A stretch of DNA of 64,000 nt from Rhodocyclaceae bacterium (lineage in GTDB: Bacteria > Pseudomonadota > Gammaproteobacteria > Burkholderiales > Rhodocyclaceae): assembly GCA_016702335.1 (NCBI GenBank), contig JADJEF010000020.1:744001-808000 (forward strand), given 5' to 3'. The notes beneath the pieces are model-generated. The model ran no database searches, had not been told where the DNA came from, and worked only from the letters and a program-made list of their open reading frames with translations. Shown here piece after piece: positions 42,576-50,580 of the stretch (within the stretch, counting starts at the first letter, position 1; each line of letters starts with the position of its first letter). Position numbers and translations under genes: made by a program.

Positions 42576-42577
42576 AC

Positions 42578-43105
42578 TCAGAACTCGCCCGAATAGAGAA
42601 TGTCAGCGCGACGATTCTGCGCCCAGCAATCCTCGCCCTGCTCGGCGCACACCGGCTTTTCCTCACCCAGGCTCACCGACTCCACCTGAGCTTCGCTTAC
42701 GCCCAGCAGACTCATGGTTTTCTTGACCGCATTGGCGCGACTCTGCCCCAGGGAAAGGTTGTATTCGCGACTGCCACGCTCGTCACCATTGCCCTGAATG
42801 AGGATTTTCATCGCGGGGTTGGCCTTGAGAAATTTGGCATGGGTTTCAAGCAGCCCCTGGTATTCGGGTTTGACGACAAAGCTGTCCATATCAAAATAGA
42901 TCGAGCGTTTGGACAAGGGGCTGCGCGGGTCTTTCAGCGCGGCGACGCTCATGGGGTCAAAGCCACCCGCGGGCTTCACCCCGCTGCTGATGGCATTGGG
43001 GTTACGCGACTCAACGCCGGACGGGTCCTGCTCCGGCGCGGGAGGTTGCGAGCCGCACGCAGCAAGCAACAGTGTGGTGGCGAATAGAGCAACAAAATTA
43101 CGCAT
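42578..43105 (-). CDS. pal: peptidoglycan-associated lipoprotein Pal
   Basis: A 175-aa lipoprotein. Lipobox LLLAACGS at residues 12-19; OmpA-like domain with IYFDMDSFVVKPEYQ and ILIQGNGDERGSREYNLSLG then QSRANAVKKTM, which includes the Asp and Arg that bind diaminopimelate in peptidoglycan. Pal is the outer-membrane anchor of the Tol system. Four C-terminal residues around the Cys pair (CAEQGEDCWAQNRRADI) are typical for betaproteobacterial Pal. Confidence 0.95.
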   Translation of the reverse strand: MRNFVALFATTLLLAACGSQPPAPEQDPSGVESRNPNAISSGVKPAGGFDPMSVAALKDPRSPLSKRSIYFDMDSFVVKPEYQGLLETHAKFLKANPAMKILIQGNGDERGSREYNLSLGQSRANAVKKTMSLLGVSEAQVESVSLGEEKPVCAEQGEDCWAQNRRADILYSGEF

Positions 43106-43140
43106 GATGAATTCCTAAGTCAGTCAAAAACGAAAAAAGA

Positions 43141-44424
43141 TCAGTTGGCTAAAGGGCCCCAACTTGGCTCACGCACGTCACCCGCCTGCACCGACAGACG
43201 CTGCTTGACGCGTCCATCGGCCGATACGGCGGCCAACACACCCCGGCCACCCACCTCGGTGGCATAGATGATCATGCGCCCATTGGGAGAAAAACTGGGC
43301 GACTCGTCTTTGGCCGAGTCAGTCAGAATTTGGGTTTGCTTGGTCGCCAGATCCATGATCGCGACCTGGAAGCGCCCGCCATTGCGGGTCACGAAGGCCA
43401 GCGACTTGCCATCAGGCGAGGGGCGCGGGGTCACGTTGTAGTTCCCTTCGAAGGTAACGCGCTCCGGCATACCGCCGCCAATGGCCACGCGATAAACCTG
43501 GGGGCTGCCGCCGCGATCCGAGGTGAAATAGACGGTGCTGCCATCGGGCGAGAACCGCGGCTCGGTATCTACGCCAGATGAGTTGGTCAGGCGGGTAATG
43601 CCGCTGCCATCCACATTGACTAAATACAGCTGCGAGTTACCGTCTTTGGTCAGCACGATGGCCAGACGCCGTCCATCGGGCGACCAGGCGGGTGCGGAAT
43701 TCGAACCCTTGAAATTGGCAGCGATGTAGCGCCGACCCGTGCCCAGATCATGGACGTAGATCACCGGCTTCTTGGACTCAAACGACACATAGGCCAGCTT
43801 GCTGCCATCGGGCGACCACAGGGGCGAAATAATCGGTTCTTTCGAGGCGAGCGCCGTTTGGGCGTTGCCGCCATCGGCATCAGCGATCTGCAATTCAAAG
43901 CGTCCAGGGGTCTTGACCACGTACGCGATACGGGTCGAGAAAATGCCGCGCTCGCCCGTGAGCTTCTCGTATATGAAATCAGAAATTCGATGGCCGATAG
44001 TGCGCAACTGCGTAGCCGTATGGCCATAGCCTTCGGTACCTAGTGCCGCCTGCTTGGGTACATCGGCCAACCGCACGCGCGTCTCGTAGCGACCATCCGC
44101 CAGTGCGCTGATGCTGCCGTAGGCCACGGCGTCGGCACCCCGTCCGCGCAAATCGGCGTAAGGTGGCACAGAGGTCTCGGTCAGCGCTGCGCCCGCATCT
44201 ACCAGGCGAAACAGCCCGCTACGCTCAAGATCACTGCGCACCACCGAGGTAATGGCCTGCGACACGATGCGGTCGCCGGCAAGATCGGCGATCGCAAGGG
44301 GCAAACGGTTGGCGCCGGCACCGGTAATTTCAACCGACAGTTGCGCGTAAGCAACACTGGTGAGCAGACCGGCAAAGAGGGCAGCCACCCGGGCGATCTG
44401 CCTAACTGAAAGAATGGATTTCAT
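43141..44424 (-). CDS. tolB: Tol-Pal system beta-propeller TolB
   Basis: A 427-aa periplasmic protein. The signal peptide ends SVAYA; an N-terminal domain (IVSQAITSVVRSDLERSGLF) precedes a six-bladed propeller with WSPDGSKLAYVSFES, WSPDGRRLAIVLTKDG, FSPDGSTVYFTSDRGG and PSPDGKSLAFVTRNGG. TolB binds Pal and TolA. It lies between tolA and pal in the conserved order. Confidence 0.96.
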   Translation of the reverse strand: MKSILSVRQIARVAALFAGLLTSVAYAQLSVEITGAGANRLPLAIADLAGDRIVSQAITSVVRSDLERSGLFRLVDAGAALTETSVPPYADLRGRGADAVAYGSISALADGRYETRVRLADVPKQAALGTEGYGHTATQLRTIGHRISDFIYEKLTGERGIFSTRIAYVVKTPGRFELQIADADGGNAQTALASKEPIISPLWSPDGSKLAYVSFESKKPVIYVHDLGTGRRYIAANFKGSNSAPAWSPDGRRLAIVLTKDGNSQLYLVNVDGSGITRLTNSSGVDTEPRFSPDGSTVYFTSDRGGSPQVYRVAIGGGMPERVTFEGNYNVTPRPSPDGKSLAFVTRNGGRFQVAIMDLATKQTQILTDSAKDESPSFSPNGRMIIYATEVGGRGVLAAVSADGRVKQRLSVQAGDVREPSWGPLAN

Positions 44425-44439
44425 AAGCTGGATTTTAAA

Positions 44440-45210
44440 CTAGGCATTCTCAAGGGGCCGGAAACGCAACTCAAGTTCACGCACAAAGAGTTCTGATTTT
44501 TCGGGTTTGGGCAGCGGGCTCGATTTCAGAATCGCACGCTCAATGGCCGCATCAAGCGCGCTGTGTCCTGACGACTTGGTCAATGTGGCACCAATGATCT
44601 CACCGCTGGGCAGTTGTATGACCTTGAAGGTCGCCTCGGGATTTCCCTTGACATCGGGGGGCAGCACGATGTGACCGCGCACCTTGTCACGAATCTGCGC
44701 CAGCCACTTGTCGATGGCCTGAGCATTGACGGCCGCTGCTTTTCCAGCCTTCACCTGCGCGACTTCTTTGTCGAGTTCGCTGAGCATCTTGCTGCGCTCG
44801 AGCTGTTCGACCTCGCGCCACAGAGCCTCTTTCATTTTGTCGGGCTTGGGCGGCAGCGTCTCTTCCGGCTTCGGCTTGGGTTTTTCCTTGATGGCAATAT
44901 CGGGCTTGGCTGGAGTCTTGGCCTCGGCCTTGGGCAAAGGTGGCGGCTCCGGCCTGGGTTCGATCTTCGGTGCTACGACGGGCGGCGGCGGTACAGGAGC
45001 CGGGGCAGATTCGGAAGTCGGCGCTGGTGACACGGCGCGCACCAGTTCCACCTGGACCGCTGAGGGCATTTTGGTCTGCCAGCTCACGCCATAAATCAAA
45101 AATATGGCGAGCAGGAAGTGCATGACGATGGTCAGCACCAGCGAAATACGCTTGCCCGGTTCGGAGCTCGACACACCGAGACTGGACAGCTCCAGCGTCA
45201 TCGACGTCAT
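44440..45210 (-). CDS. tolA: cell envelope integrity protein TolA
   Basis: About 256 aa from the ATG at 45210; an ATG at 45201 is also possible. An N-terminal transmembrane helix (VLTIVMHFLLAIFLIYGVSW) with the SHLS-like His, a Pro-rich then Lys/Glu-rich helix domain II, and a C-terminal domain III (DKVRGHIVLPPDVKGNPEAT, GEIIGATLTKSSGHSALDAA). TolA spans the periplasm to reach Pal and TolB. Residues 57-68 (RAVSPAPTSES) come from a copy of the 33-bp repeat, at the start of the Pro-rich stretch just outside the membrane. Confidence 0.92.
   Translation of the reverse strand: MTSMTLELSSLGVSSSEPGKRISLVLTIVMHFLLAIFLIYGVSWQTKMPSAVQVELVRAVSPAPTSESAPAPVPPPPVVAPKIEPRPEPPPLPKAEAKTPAKPDIAIKEKPKPKPEETLPPKPDKMKEALWREVEQLERSKMLSELDKEVAQVKAGKAAAVNAQAIDKWLAQIRDKVRGHIVLPPDVKGNPEATFKVIQLPSGEIIGATLTKSSGHSALDAAIERAILKSSPLPKPEKSELFVRELELRFRPLENA
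45008..45040 (+). repeat. 33-bp dispersed repeat, copy 10 (inside tolA)
   Basis: AAGTCGGCGCTGG, window TGAC and ACGGCG are present; both outer ends have drifted (GATTCGG at the left, CGC at the right). It is translated on the minus strand as AVSPAPTSES, in the Pro-rich linker of TolA. It is the most diverged of the clear copies. Confidence 0.8.
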
Positions 45211-45214
45211 GCGC

Positions 45215-45643
45215 CTACCTGCCTTTATTGGTGACGGCCGGCAGCGGCTGCACCAGCAGACCAATCTTGGTGATCTGGGCGCGCTGCAGCTCGTCCATTA
45301 TCCGCAGCACCGCCTCGTATTTGACATTGCGATCGCCCGCAATCAGCACCGCCTGCTCGGGATTCTTGGCCTGGAGCTCTTGCAGCATTTTGGCGAGTTC
45401 GTAAGGGCCGAGCGTCACCTCCGCGCCGCCGAGTTGCTTGTCGCGCATCGACAGGCTTTCGTCCGCCTTCACGGTAATCTCGATCGGCGCGACCGGCGGT
45501 GCCGACGACTTGCCCACGGACGGCAGCTCGATGACACCGGGCTGGGTCATCGGGGCGGTGACCATGAAGATCACCAGCAACACCAGCATCACGTCGATGT
45601 AGGGAACGACGTTGATTTCGTTTTTCAGGCGGCGCGGGCGCAT
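45215..45643 (-). CDS. tolR: Tol-Pal proton channel subunit TolR (ExbD family)
   Basis: A 142-aa protein. NEINVVPYIDVMLVLLVIFM contains the single transmembrane helix with the proton-carrying Asp. The C-terminal periplasmic domain ends with IMDELQRAQITKIGLLVQPL. With TolQ it converts proton flow into TolA motion. The gene is 6 nt after tolQ and 4 nt before the tolA start. Confidence 0.95.
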   Translation of the reverse strand: MRPRRLKNEINVVPYIDVMLVLLVIFMVTAPMTQPGVIELPSVGKSSAPPVAPIEITVKADESLSMRDKQLGGAEVTLGPYELAKMLQELQAKNPEQAVLIAGDRNVKYEAVLRIMDELQRAQITKIGLLVQPLPAVTNKGR

Positions 45644-45649
45644 ACGGGC

Positions 45650-46327
45650 TTAGCGGAGCTGGCGCTGCAAAATGTTGGAGAACTCTTCCATGAAGCTCTC
45701 GAAACGCACGGCAATGCGGTCGCCATCGTGCGCAAAGCGGTTGTAAGCCACCACCGCCGGAATCGCCGCGAACAGGCCAATGGCGGTCGCGACCAAGGCT
45801 TCGGCAATACCAGGCGCGACCGCGGAAAGCGTCGCCGTGCTCATGTTCGAGAGCCCTCGGAAGGCGTGCATGATCCCCCATACGGTGCCAAACAGGCCGA
45901 CATACGGGGACACCGAGCCAACGGAGGCGAGGAACGACAGATGCGCCTCAAGATCGTCGATCTCGCGCTGGTAGGTGGCGCGCATGGCACGGCGGGCACC
46001 GTCGACAATGGTGGCCTGATCCAGCGTTTTCTGGTTGCGCAGTTTGACGAACTCGCGGTAGCCGGCCTCGAAGATGCGCTCCAGCGCGCCGGTTTCGTGC
46101 CGGTTGTTGACCGCGCTTTGGTAGAGCGCATTGAGATCGCCACCACTCCAGAAGTCACGCTCGAACTGATCGGTACGCGCCCGGGCTTCGCGTATGGCAA
46201 ACGCCTTGCGAAAGATCCAGTACCACGATTGCAGCGAGACCACCGTGAGCAGCAGCATGACCAGCTTGACCACCAGGCTGGCATGGCTGATCAGCTCGAG
46301 GATCGAGAGATCTTGGGTAACGTTCAT
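45650..46327 (-). CDS. tolQ: Tol-Pal proton channel subunit TolQ
   Basis: A 225-aa inner-membrane protein with three transmembrane helices, the first at LVVKLVMLLLTVVSLQSWYW and the others in VSPYVGLFGTVWGIMHAFRG and GIAEALVATAIGLFAAIPAV, the MotA/TolQ/ExbB core. Conserved Thr residues in the second and third helices line the proton path. The start overlaps ybgC by 4 nt. Confidence 0.96.
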   Translation of the reverse strand: MNVTQDLSILELISHASLVVKLVMLLLTVVSLQSWYWIFRKAFAIREARARTDQFERDFWSGGDLNALYQSAVNNRHETGALERIFEAGYREFVKLRNQKTLDQATIVDGARRAMRATYQREIDDLEAHLSFLASVGSVSPYVGLFGTVWGIMHAFRGLSNMSTATLSAVAPGIAEALVATAIGLFAAIPAVVAYNRFAHDGDRIAVRFESFMEEFSNILQRQLR

Positions 46328-46737
46328 GCGGAGGCTTCCATCAGAGATAACAGCTGCGCGTGCAAGTCGCGCGGCATGGGAATCGGCTTGCCAGCGAGCG
46401 GATCAATGCAGGCAACCCGTATTTTCGCATCAAGCAGGTGTTCCTCACCGCGCTTGATACATTGTGAAAACATTAGCTGGGCACGGCCCAGGGATTCAAT
46501 ATGCGAACAAACAACCAGTTCGTCGTCCAGACGAGCGGGCTTGAGGTACTCAGCCTGAACAGAGCGCACGGCGAACGCAATGTTTTTCTCTATCAACGCC
46601 TGCTGACTGATACCCAGACTGCGCAGCATTTCGGTACGTGCTCGCTCGAGAAAGCGCAGGTAGTTGGCATAGTACGTAATGCCCCCCGCGTCGGTATCTT
46701 CGTAGTACACGCGCACAGTGAGTTGAGTCTCTCTCAT
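46324..46737 (-). CDS. ybgC: tol-pal-associated acyl-CoA thioesterase YbgC
   Basis: A 137-aa hotdog-fold thioesterase. RVYYEDTDAGGITYYANYLR carries the catalytic Asp of the 4HBT/YbgC type, and FLERARTEMLRSLG follows as in YbgC. It acts on short-chain or phospholipid-related acyl-CoA and is the usual first gene of the tol-pal operon. The start overlaps the upstream methyltransferase by 4 nt. Confidence 0.95.
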   Translation of the reverse strand: MRETQLTVRVYYEDTDAGGITYYANYLRFLERARTEMLRSLGISQQALIEKNIAFAVRSVQAEYLKPARLDDELVVCSHIESLGRAQLMFSQCIKRGEEHLLDAKIRVACIDPLAGKPIPMPRDLHAQLLSLMEASA

Positions 46738-47501
46738 GACCCCGAACCGGCTTGTACGCTGCCACCACCATCAAAGCTTGGGTGTAGACCCCGCTTGCGA
46801 ATGACCGCAAAGGCATCCGCTGTTTCGGTGATCGGCCAGCGTGGCGAAATGCTGTCAAAAAACCGTATCGAGTCAATGTGTGTAACGAGGTAGTTGTATT
46901 CGACCTGCTCAAGCGCCAACCGGTGTCCGGAACCCCTGCGCGAAAGTCCGGCAAGGAACTCACGTGTCTTGGTAACGCCATTCATCTCGAGCTCGGCAGG
47001 CTGAAAGTGCAAATCTTCAATAATGTACAAGCCGCCGTCAGCAAGCGCCGGGAACAGCGCCCCCAGAGTGATCTGCTGATGATGAGAGGCATGGCTGCCA
47101 TCATCGATAATCAGATCGAAGGCGCCTTCTGCAAGATCGACCAGCCTTGACAACTCCCGACGGTTGCCTTGATCGCCACAGGCAATCCGAACGCGTTCAC
47201 TGGCAAAGCGGGAAAAATCCACGATATCGAAACCATGAATCGACGAATTGGGCAAATAGTCCGCCCACATCCGCAGACTTGGACACCCCAGGTGCGCGAT
47301 CGCGTCCGCCCCTTCGGCCTGACTGCGCCCATGCAACAATCCGATCTCGGCTATGCGCAGCGGACAGTGTCGAAACGGCTCCAGGAGAGCTTGGTAGATA
47401 CGCGTATACCCGTGGGCACAGTAGGTTTCCGTACCTTTGTCGCTGCGGTAGTGGTTCGCAAGCCTTGTCAGATCGTCGTTCGGCCAGAGTTCGGCGGCCA
47501 T
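46734..47501 (-). CDS. class I SAM-dependent methyltransferase
   Basis: A 255-aa protein. An N-terminal HYRSDKGTETYCAHGYTRIY block precedes motif I (LRIAEIGLLHGRS), then IHGFDIVDF, IACGDQGNR and FDLIIDDGSHASHHQQITLG, followed by GGLYIIEDLHFQ. This wording matches methyltransferases that modify sugars or antibiotics (MycE-like relatives). It sits between ruvB and ybgC with a HAD-like gene, overlapping the latter by 34 nt and ybgC by 4. Its substrate is unknown; nearby surface-glycan genes are only suggestive. Confidence 0.82.
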   Translation of the reverse strand: MAAELWPNDDLTRLANHYRSDKGTETYCAHGYTRIYQALLEPFRHCPLRIAEIGLLHGRSQAEGADAIAHLGCPSLRMWADYLPNSSIHGFDIVDFSRFASERVRIACGDQGNRRELSRLVDLAEGAFDLIIDDGSHASHHQQITLGALFPALADGGLYIIEDLHFQPAELEMNGVTKTREFLAGLSRRGSGHRLALEQVEYNYLVTHIDSIRFFDSISPRWPITETADAFAVIRKRGLHPSFDGGGSVQAGSGS

Positions 47502-48895
47502 TTGAGCAGCGCTCCCAGTGAGTTAAGTTGCGAGGTGGCGGACAAGGCGTTGATCAACTGCCCGCACAGATCTTTTGTTGCCGGACGCGCGAGTTCAGCC
47601 ACCAAGGCGAACCGGTGCTTACGCAAGAGATCCATTGCCGCCCCGTGTGCGCCGATCACAGCCTGCAGCACTTCTTCAGGCAACTCGCGCGACGAATGAA
47701 ATTCTGCCGAAAATTGGTTGCCGGTGCGTGTCACCCGTCGGCACGAAGGGTAAGGTGCCGTATTGACGACCTCGATGGCAGTCGAGTAGTTGATCAGTTC
47801 GGAAGAGCGACGAATCCAGACGCACTGAAGCCAGGGTGACGCCAGTATCTCGCTGGCGGGAAAGGTCGCCTCACGCCAGTTGTCGATAAATACGAAGGTG
47901 AATAGTGCAAGTTTGCGTCTCTGTGCCCGTGCGAAGTGTTCCCACGAGCAACCTGTGGCGGCAATATCGCAAATGAGCGCATCATCAAGCCCGACCTCGT
48001 CGAGATAGGCAAGGAAGTCTTTGCTTCCGTGCTGAAGAACCTCTCGCGAGACGTGAATGTAGTCGATGTCATCCGCAGGGTGGAGCAACGAAAATATTTC
48101 GGCCAGCAGGTAACAGTCGCGATCACTGAACAGGATTCGCCTGAGCCCTAGCGCGTCCCTTTGCCGCCTCAGCCCCGCAGCACCAAGGACCAGTAAGGGC
48201 AGATTGAACTGACACGCCGCGTTCCAGACCTCTGTGGCCACGCTAGTCGACGGCAAGGGGTTGCCAAGACGACACGTTCTCATGACCTGGGCCAGCACCG
48301 GGTAGCCGCTTTCCAGAACCAACTGCTCCACCGGGGTCAGGCGTGCCTGCGTGCAAAGAACGCCATGTATGCCGTGCCGACGGGGCATCTCGACATCGGA
48401 ATGCGGGTTATCTCCCAGATGCTGCTTGATCAACCATCCCTTGCTCAGACTCGCCCAAATGTCGCCATGATGCTTCCCATGATTGCTGACAACGATCGTC
48501 ACAGGGAGACGCAGACCAACGTGGTGAAGCAGGCGCCGCAACATATCGCGCGGCAGATACATGTCAGACACCAAAAGATCGCCGGCGCTGACCTGCGAGA
48601 GATTCTCGACAATCGGTACCGCGTGATCGAACTCGGCGAGCACTTCGGCTTCAAAAAGTAGCCGCGCGTCGTCTGTTGTGAGCGTGCGCTCCGCGACCAT
48701 AGTCTGATAAATATCACTGAGCCGAAAGGCTTTGCCCGCGCTGGCCAGCCGATGCTCACAGGCCCTTCGTGCTTGCGAAAAGCCTTGCGCGGAGAAAGCG
48801 CGTTCCAGTTCCTCCGGAATGGCCGTGGGCCAAATACCGCGACGCGCAATCAGCGTATCGAAAATATCGAAGGAGTTGACCACGGAACGCAACAT
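47468..48895 (-). CDS. HAD-superfamily hydrolase-like protein (COG5610-type)
   Basis: A 475-aa protein. The HAD nucleophile motif is SFDIFDTLIARRG (Asp10, Asp13) and motif II is LLVSDMYLPRDML. A helical cap region (residues 20-80) lies between them. The second half (FSDRDCYLLAEIFSLLHP, ALICDIAATGCSWEHFARAQ) resembles proteins encoded in polysaccharide gene clusters. The start is 9 nt after the ruvB stop, so it is in the same operon. Function unknown; with the methyltransferase it looks like a surface-sugar insert in the ruv-tol run. Confidence 0.75.
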   Translation of the reverse strand: MLRSVVNSFDIFDTLIARRGIWPTAIPEELERAFSAQGFSQARRACEHRLASAGKAFRLSDIYQTMVAERTLTTDDARLLFEAEVLAEFDHAVPIVENLSQVSAGDLLVSDMYLPRDMLRRLLHHVGLRLPVTIVVSNHGKHHGDIWASLSKGWLIKQHLGDNPHSDVEMPRRHGIHGVLCTQARLTPVEQLVLESGYPVLAQVMRTCRLGNPLPSTSVATEVWNAACQFNLPLLVLGAAGLRRQRDALGLRRILFSDRDCYLLAEIFSLLHPADDIDYIHVSREVLQHGSKDFLAYLDEVGLDDALICDIAATGCSWEHFARAQRRKLALFTFVFIDNWREATFPASEILASPWLQCVWIRRSSELINYSTAIEVVNTAPYPSCRRVTRTGNQFSAEFHSSRELPEEVLQAVIGAHGAAMDLLRKHRFALVAELARPATKDLCGQLINALSATSQLNSLGALLKWPPNSGRTTI

Positions 48896-48904
48896 CGCTA
48901 GTCG

Positions 48905-49963
48905 CTACAGCCCCAAATCATGCTGGCCGCCATGGCCATTGGGCAGATCCAGCCCGAAATGTCGCCAAATGCTTGCGGTGGCGATGCGTCCGCGCGGCGT
49001 GCGCTGTAAATACCCCTGCTGGATCAGGTAGGGTTCCAGCACATCCTCAATCGTGTCACGCGCTTCGCCAATCGCAGCCGCCAGATTGTCCACACCCACC
49101 GGGCCGCCGCCGAATTTTTCCAGCATGGCGCTGAGCAGCTTGCGGTCCATGACATCCAGCCCCAGATGATCGACGTCGAGCATGGTCAGGGCGGCGTCGG
49201 CGATGGCGCGGGTGATCTTGCCGTCGGCCTTGACCTCGGCAAAGTCACGCACGCGGCGCAGCAGGCGGTTGGCAATGCGCGGCGTGCCGCGCGAGCGTTT
49301 GGCAATTTCCAGCGCGCCGTCTTCGACAATGTCACACCCCAGCAGGTGTGCAGAACGGCGCACAATGAAGCACAACTCCTCAGGGGTGTAGAACTCCAGC
49401 CGGGCGACAATGCCGAAGCGGTCGCGCAGCGGGTTGGTGAGCATGCCGGCACGCGTGGTGGCGCCGACCAGCGTAAAGGGCGGCAGGTCGAGCTTGACTG
49501 AGCGCGCCGCCGGGCCTTCGCCAATCATGATGTCGATCTGGAAGTCTTCCAGCGCCGGGTACAGAATCTCTTCGACCACCGGCGACAGGCGATGGATTTC
49601 GTCGATGAACAGCACATCGTTCGGCTCGAGATTGGTCAGCATGGCCGCCAGATCGCCGGCGCGCTCCAGCACTGGGCCGGAGGTCTGGCGCAGATTGACG
49701 CCCATTTCGTGCGCGACGATGTGCGCCAGCGTGGTTTTACCCAGGCCGGGCGGGCCAAACAGCAACACGTGATCGAGCGCTTCCTTGCGCTGAGTGGCGG
49801 CCTGGATGAAGATTTCGAGCTGTTCGCGAATCTTTTGCTGGCCCACGTAATCGGCGAGTTTTTTCGGCCGCAAGGCGCGTTCCAGCGCCTCTTCGCGCGA
49901 CGACTCCTTGTCGGCGGTAATGAGGCGTTCGGGGGTGTCGAACTTGTCGGTCTGCAGGGCCAT
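48905..49963 (-). CDS. ruvB: Holliday junction branch migration helicase RuvB
   Basis: A 352-aa AAA+ motor. The N terminus has ERALRPKKLADYVGQQKIRE; Walker A is GPPGLGKTTL, Walker B LFIDEIHRLS, sensor 1 GATTRAGMLTNPLRDRFG, the Arg finger region R-R-V-R-D, and the C-terminal winged helix contains FLQRTPRG-like YLQRTPRGR. RuvB drives branch migration with RuvA. The gene starts 5 nt after the ruvA stop. Confidence 0.97.
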   Translation of the reverse strand: MALQTDKFDTPERLITADKESSREEALERALRPKKLADYVGQQKIREQLEIFIQAATQRKEALDHVLLFGPPGLGKTTLAHIVAHEMGVNLRQTSGPVLERAGDLAAMLTNLEPNDVLFIDEIHRLSPVVEEILYPALEDFQIDIMIGEGPAARSVKLDLPPFTLVGATTRAGMLTNPLRDRFGIVARLEFYTPEELCFIVRRSAHLLGCDIVEDGALEIAKRSRGTPRIANRLLRRVRDFAEVKADGKITRAIADAALTMLDVDHLGLDVMDRKLLSAMLEKFGGGPVGVDNLAAAIGEARDTIEDVLEPYLIQQGYLQRTPRGRIATASIWRHFGLDLPNGHGGQHDLGL

Positions 49964-49968
49964 CAGGT

Positions 49969-50580
49969 TTATGCCTTGGAAAGAAGTTTGAGCGCCTGCC
50001 GGATGCCGTCACTCACCGCGCAATCCGGGGGCAGCGACTTCATGGCGGAGAGCGCTTCGCGTTCGTTGTAACCCAGGGCCAGCAGGGCGTTGAGGATGTC
50101 CGACAGCGCATCGGGCACCTCGGCGGCACCAGAAATCGCCGTCCCGCCAGCGCCGACTTGCGGATTAGCGCCATGCAGCTTGGGCAGCTTGTCCTTGAGT
50201 TCAAGCAGCAAACGCTCGGCGGTTTTCTTGCCGATGCCGGGAATTTTGGTCAGGCGCCCCACCTCTTGCAAGGTAACCGCCCGGTTCAGTTCATCGACCG
50301 ACATGCCTGACAAGACCGACAGCGCGGTACGCGCGCCGATGCCGGAAATCTTGAGTAGCTGGCGAAAGGCGCTGCGCTCGTTCTGACTGGCAAAACCAAA
50401 CAGCAACTGCGCGTCTTCGCGCACCACAAAATGGGTGTGCAGGACCACACGCTCACCCGTCGCCGGCAGGTTGTAGAAGGTGCTCATCGGCACATCGACG
50501 TCATAACCCAACCCCTGCACATCAATGGTGATGGTGGGCGGGTTCTTTTCCAGCAGGGTTCCGGTGATGCGTCCGATCAT
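49969..50580 (-). CDS. ruvA: Holliday junction DNA-binding protein RuvA
   Basis: A 203-aa protein. The N-terminal OB fold begins MIGRITGTLLEKNPPTITID; two helix-hairpin-helix motifs are LLKISGIGARTALSVLSG and LTKIPGIGKKTAERLLLEL. Domain III (SDILNALLALGYNEREALSA) contacts RuvB. Residues 139-149 (NPQVGAGGTAI) derive from a copy of the 33-bp repeat and fall exactly in the flexible linker between domains II and III, where length varies among species. The start overlaps the glycosyltransferase stop by 4 nt. Confidence 0.97.
   Translation of the reverse strand: MIGRITGTLLEKNPPTITIDVQGLGYDVDVPMSTFYNLPATGERVVLHTHFVVREDAQLLFGFASQNERSAFRQLLKISGIGARTALSVLSGMSVDELNRAVTLQEVGRLTKIPGIGKKTAERLLLELKDKLPKLHGANPQVGAGGTAISGAAEVPDALSDILNALLALGYNEREALSAMKSLPPDCAVSDGIRQALKLLSKA
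50134..50166 (-). repeat. 33-bp dispersed repeat, copy 11 (inside ruvA)
   Basis: Both arms and both outer AAT/ATT ends intact; variable window CGGG. It is read as NPQVGAGGTAI in the RuvA interdomain linker. Confidence 0.92.
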
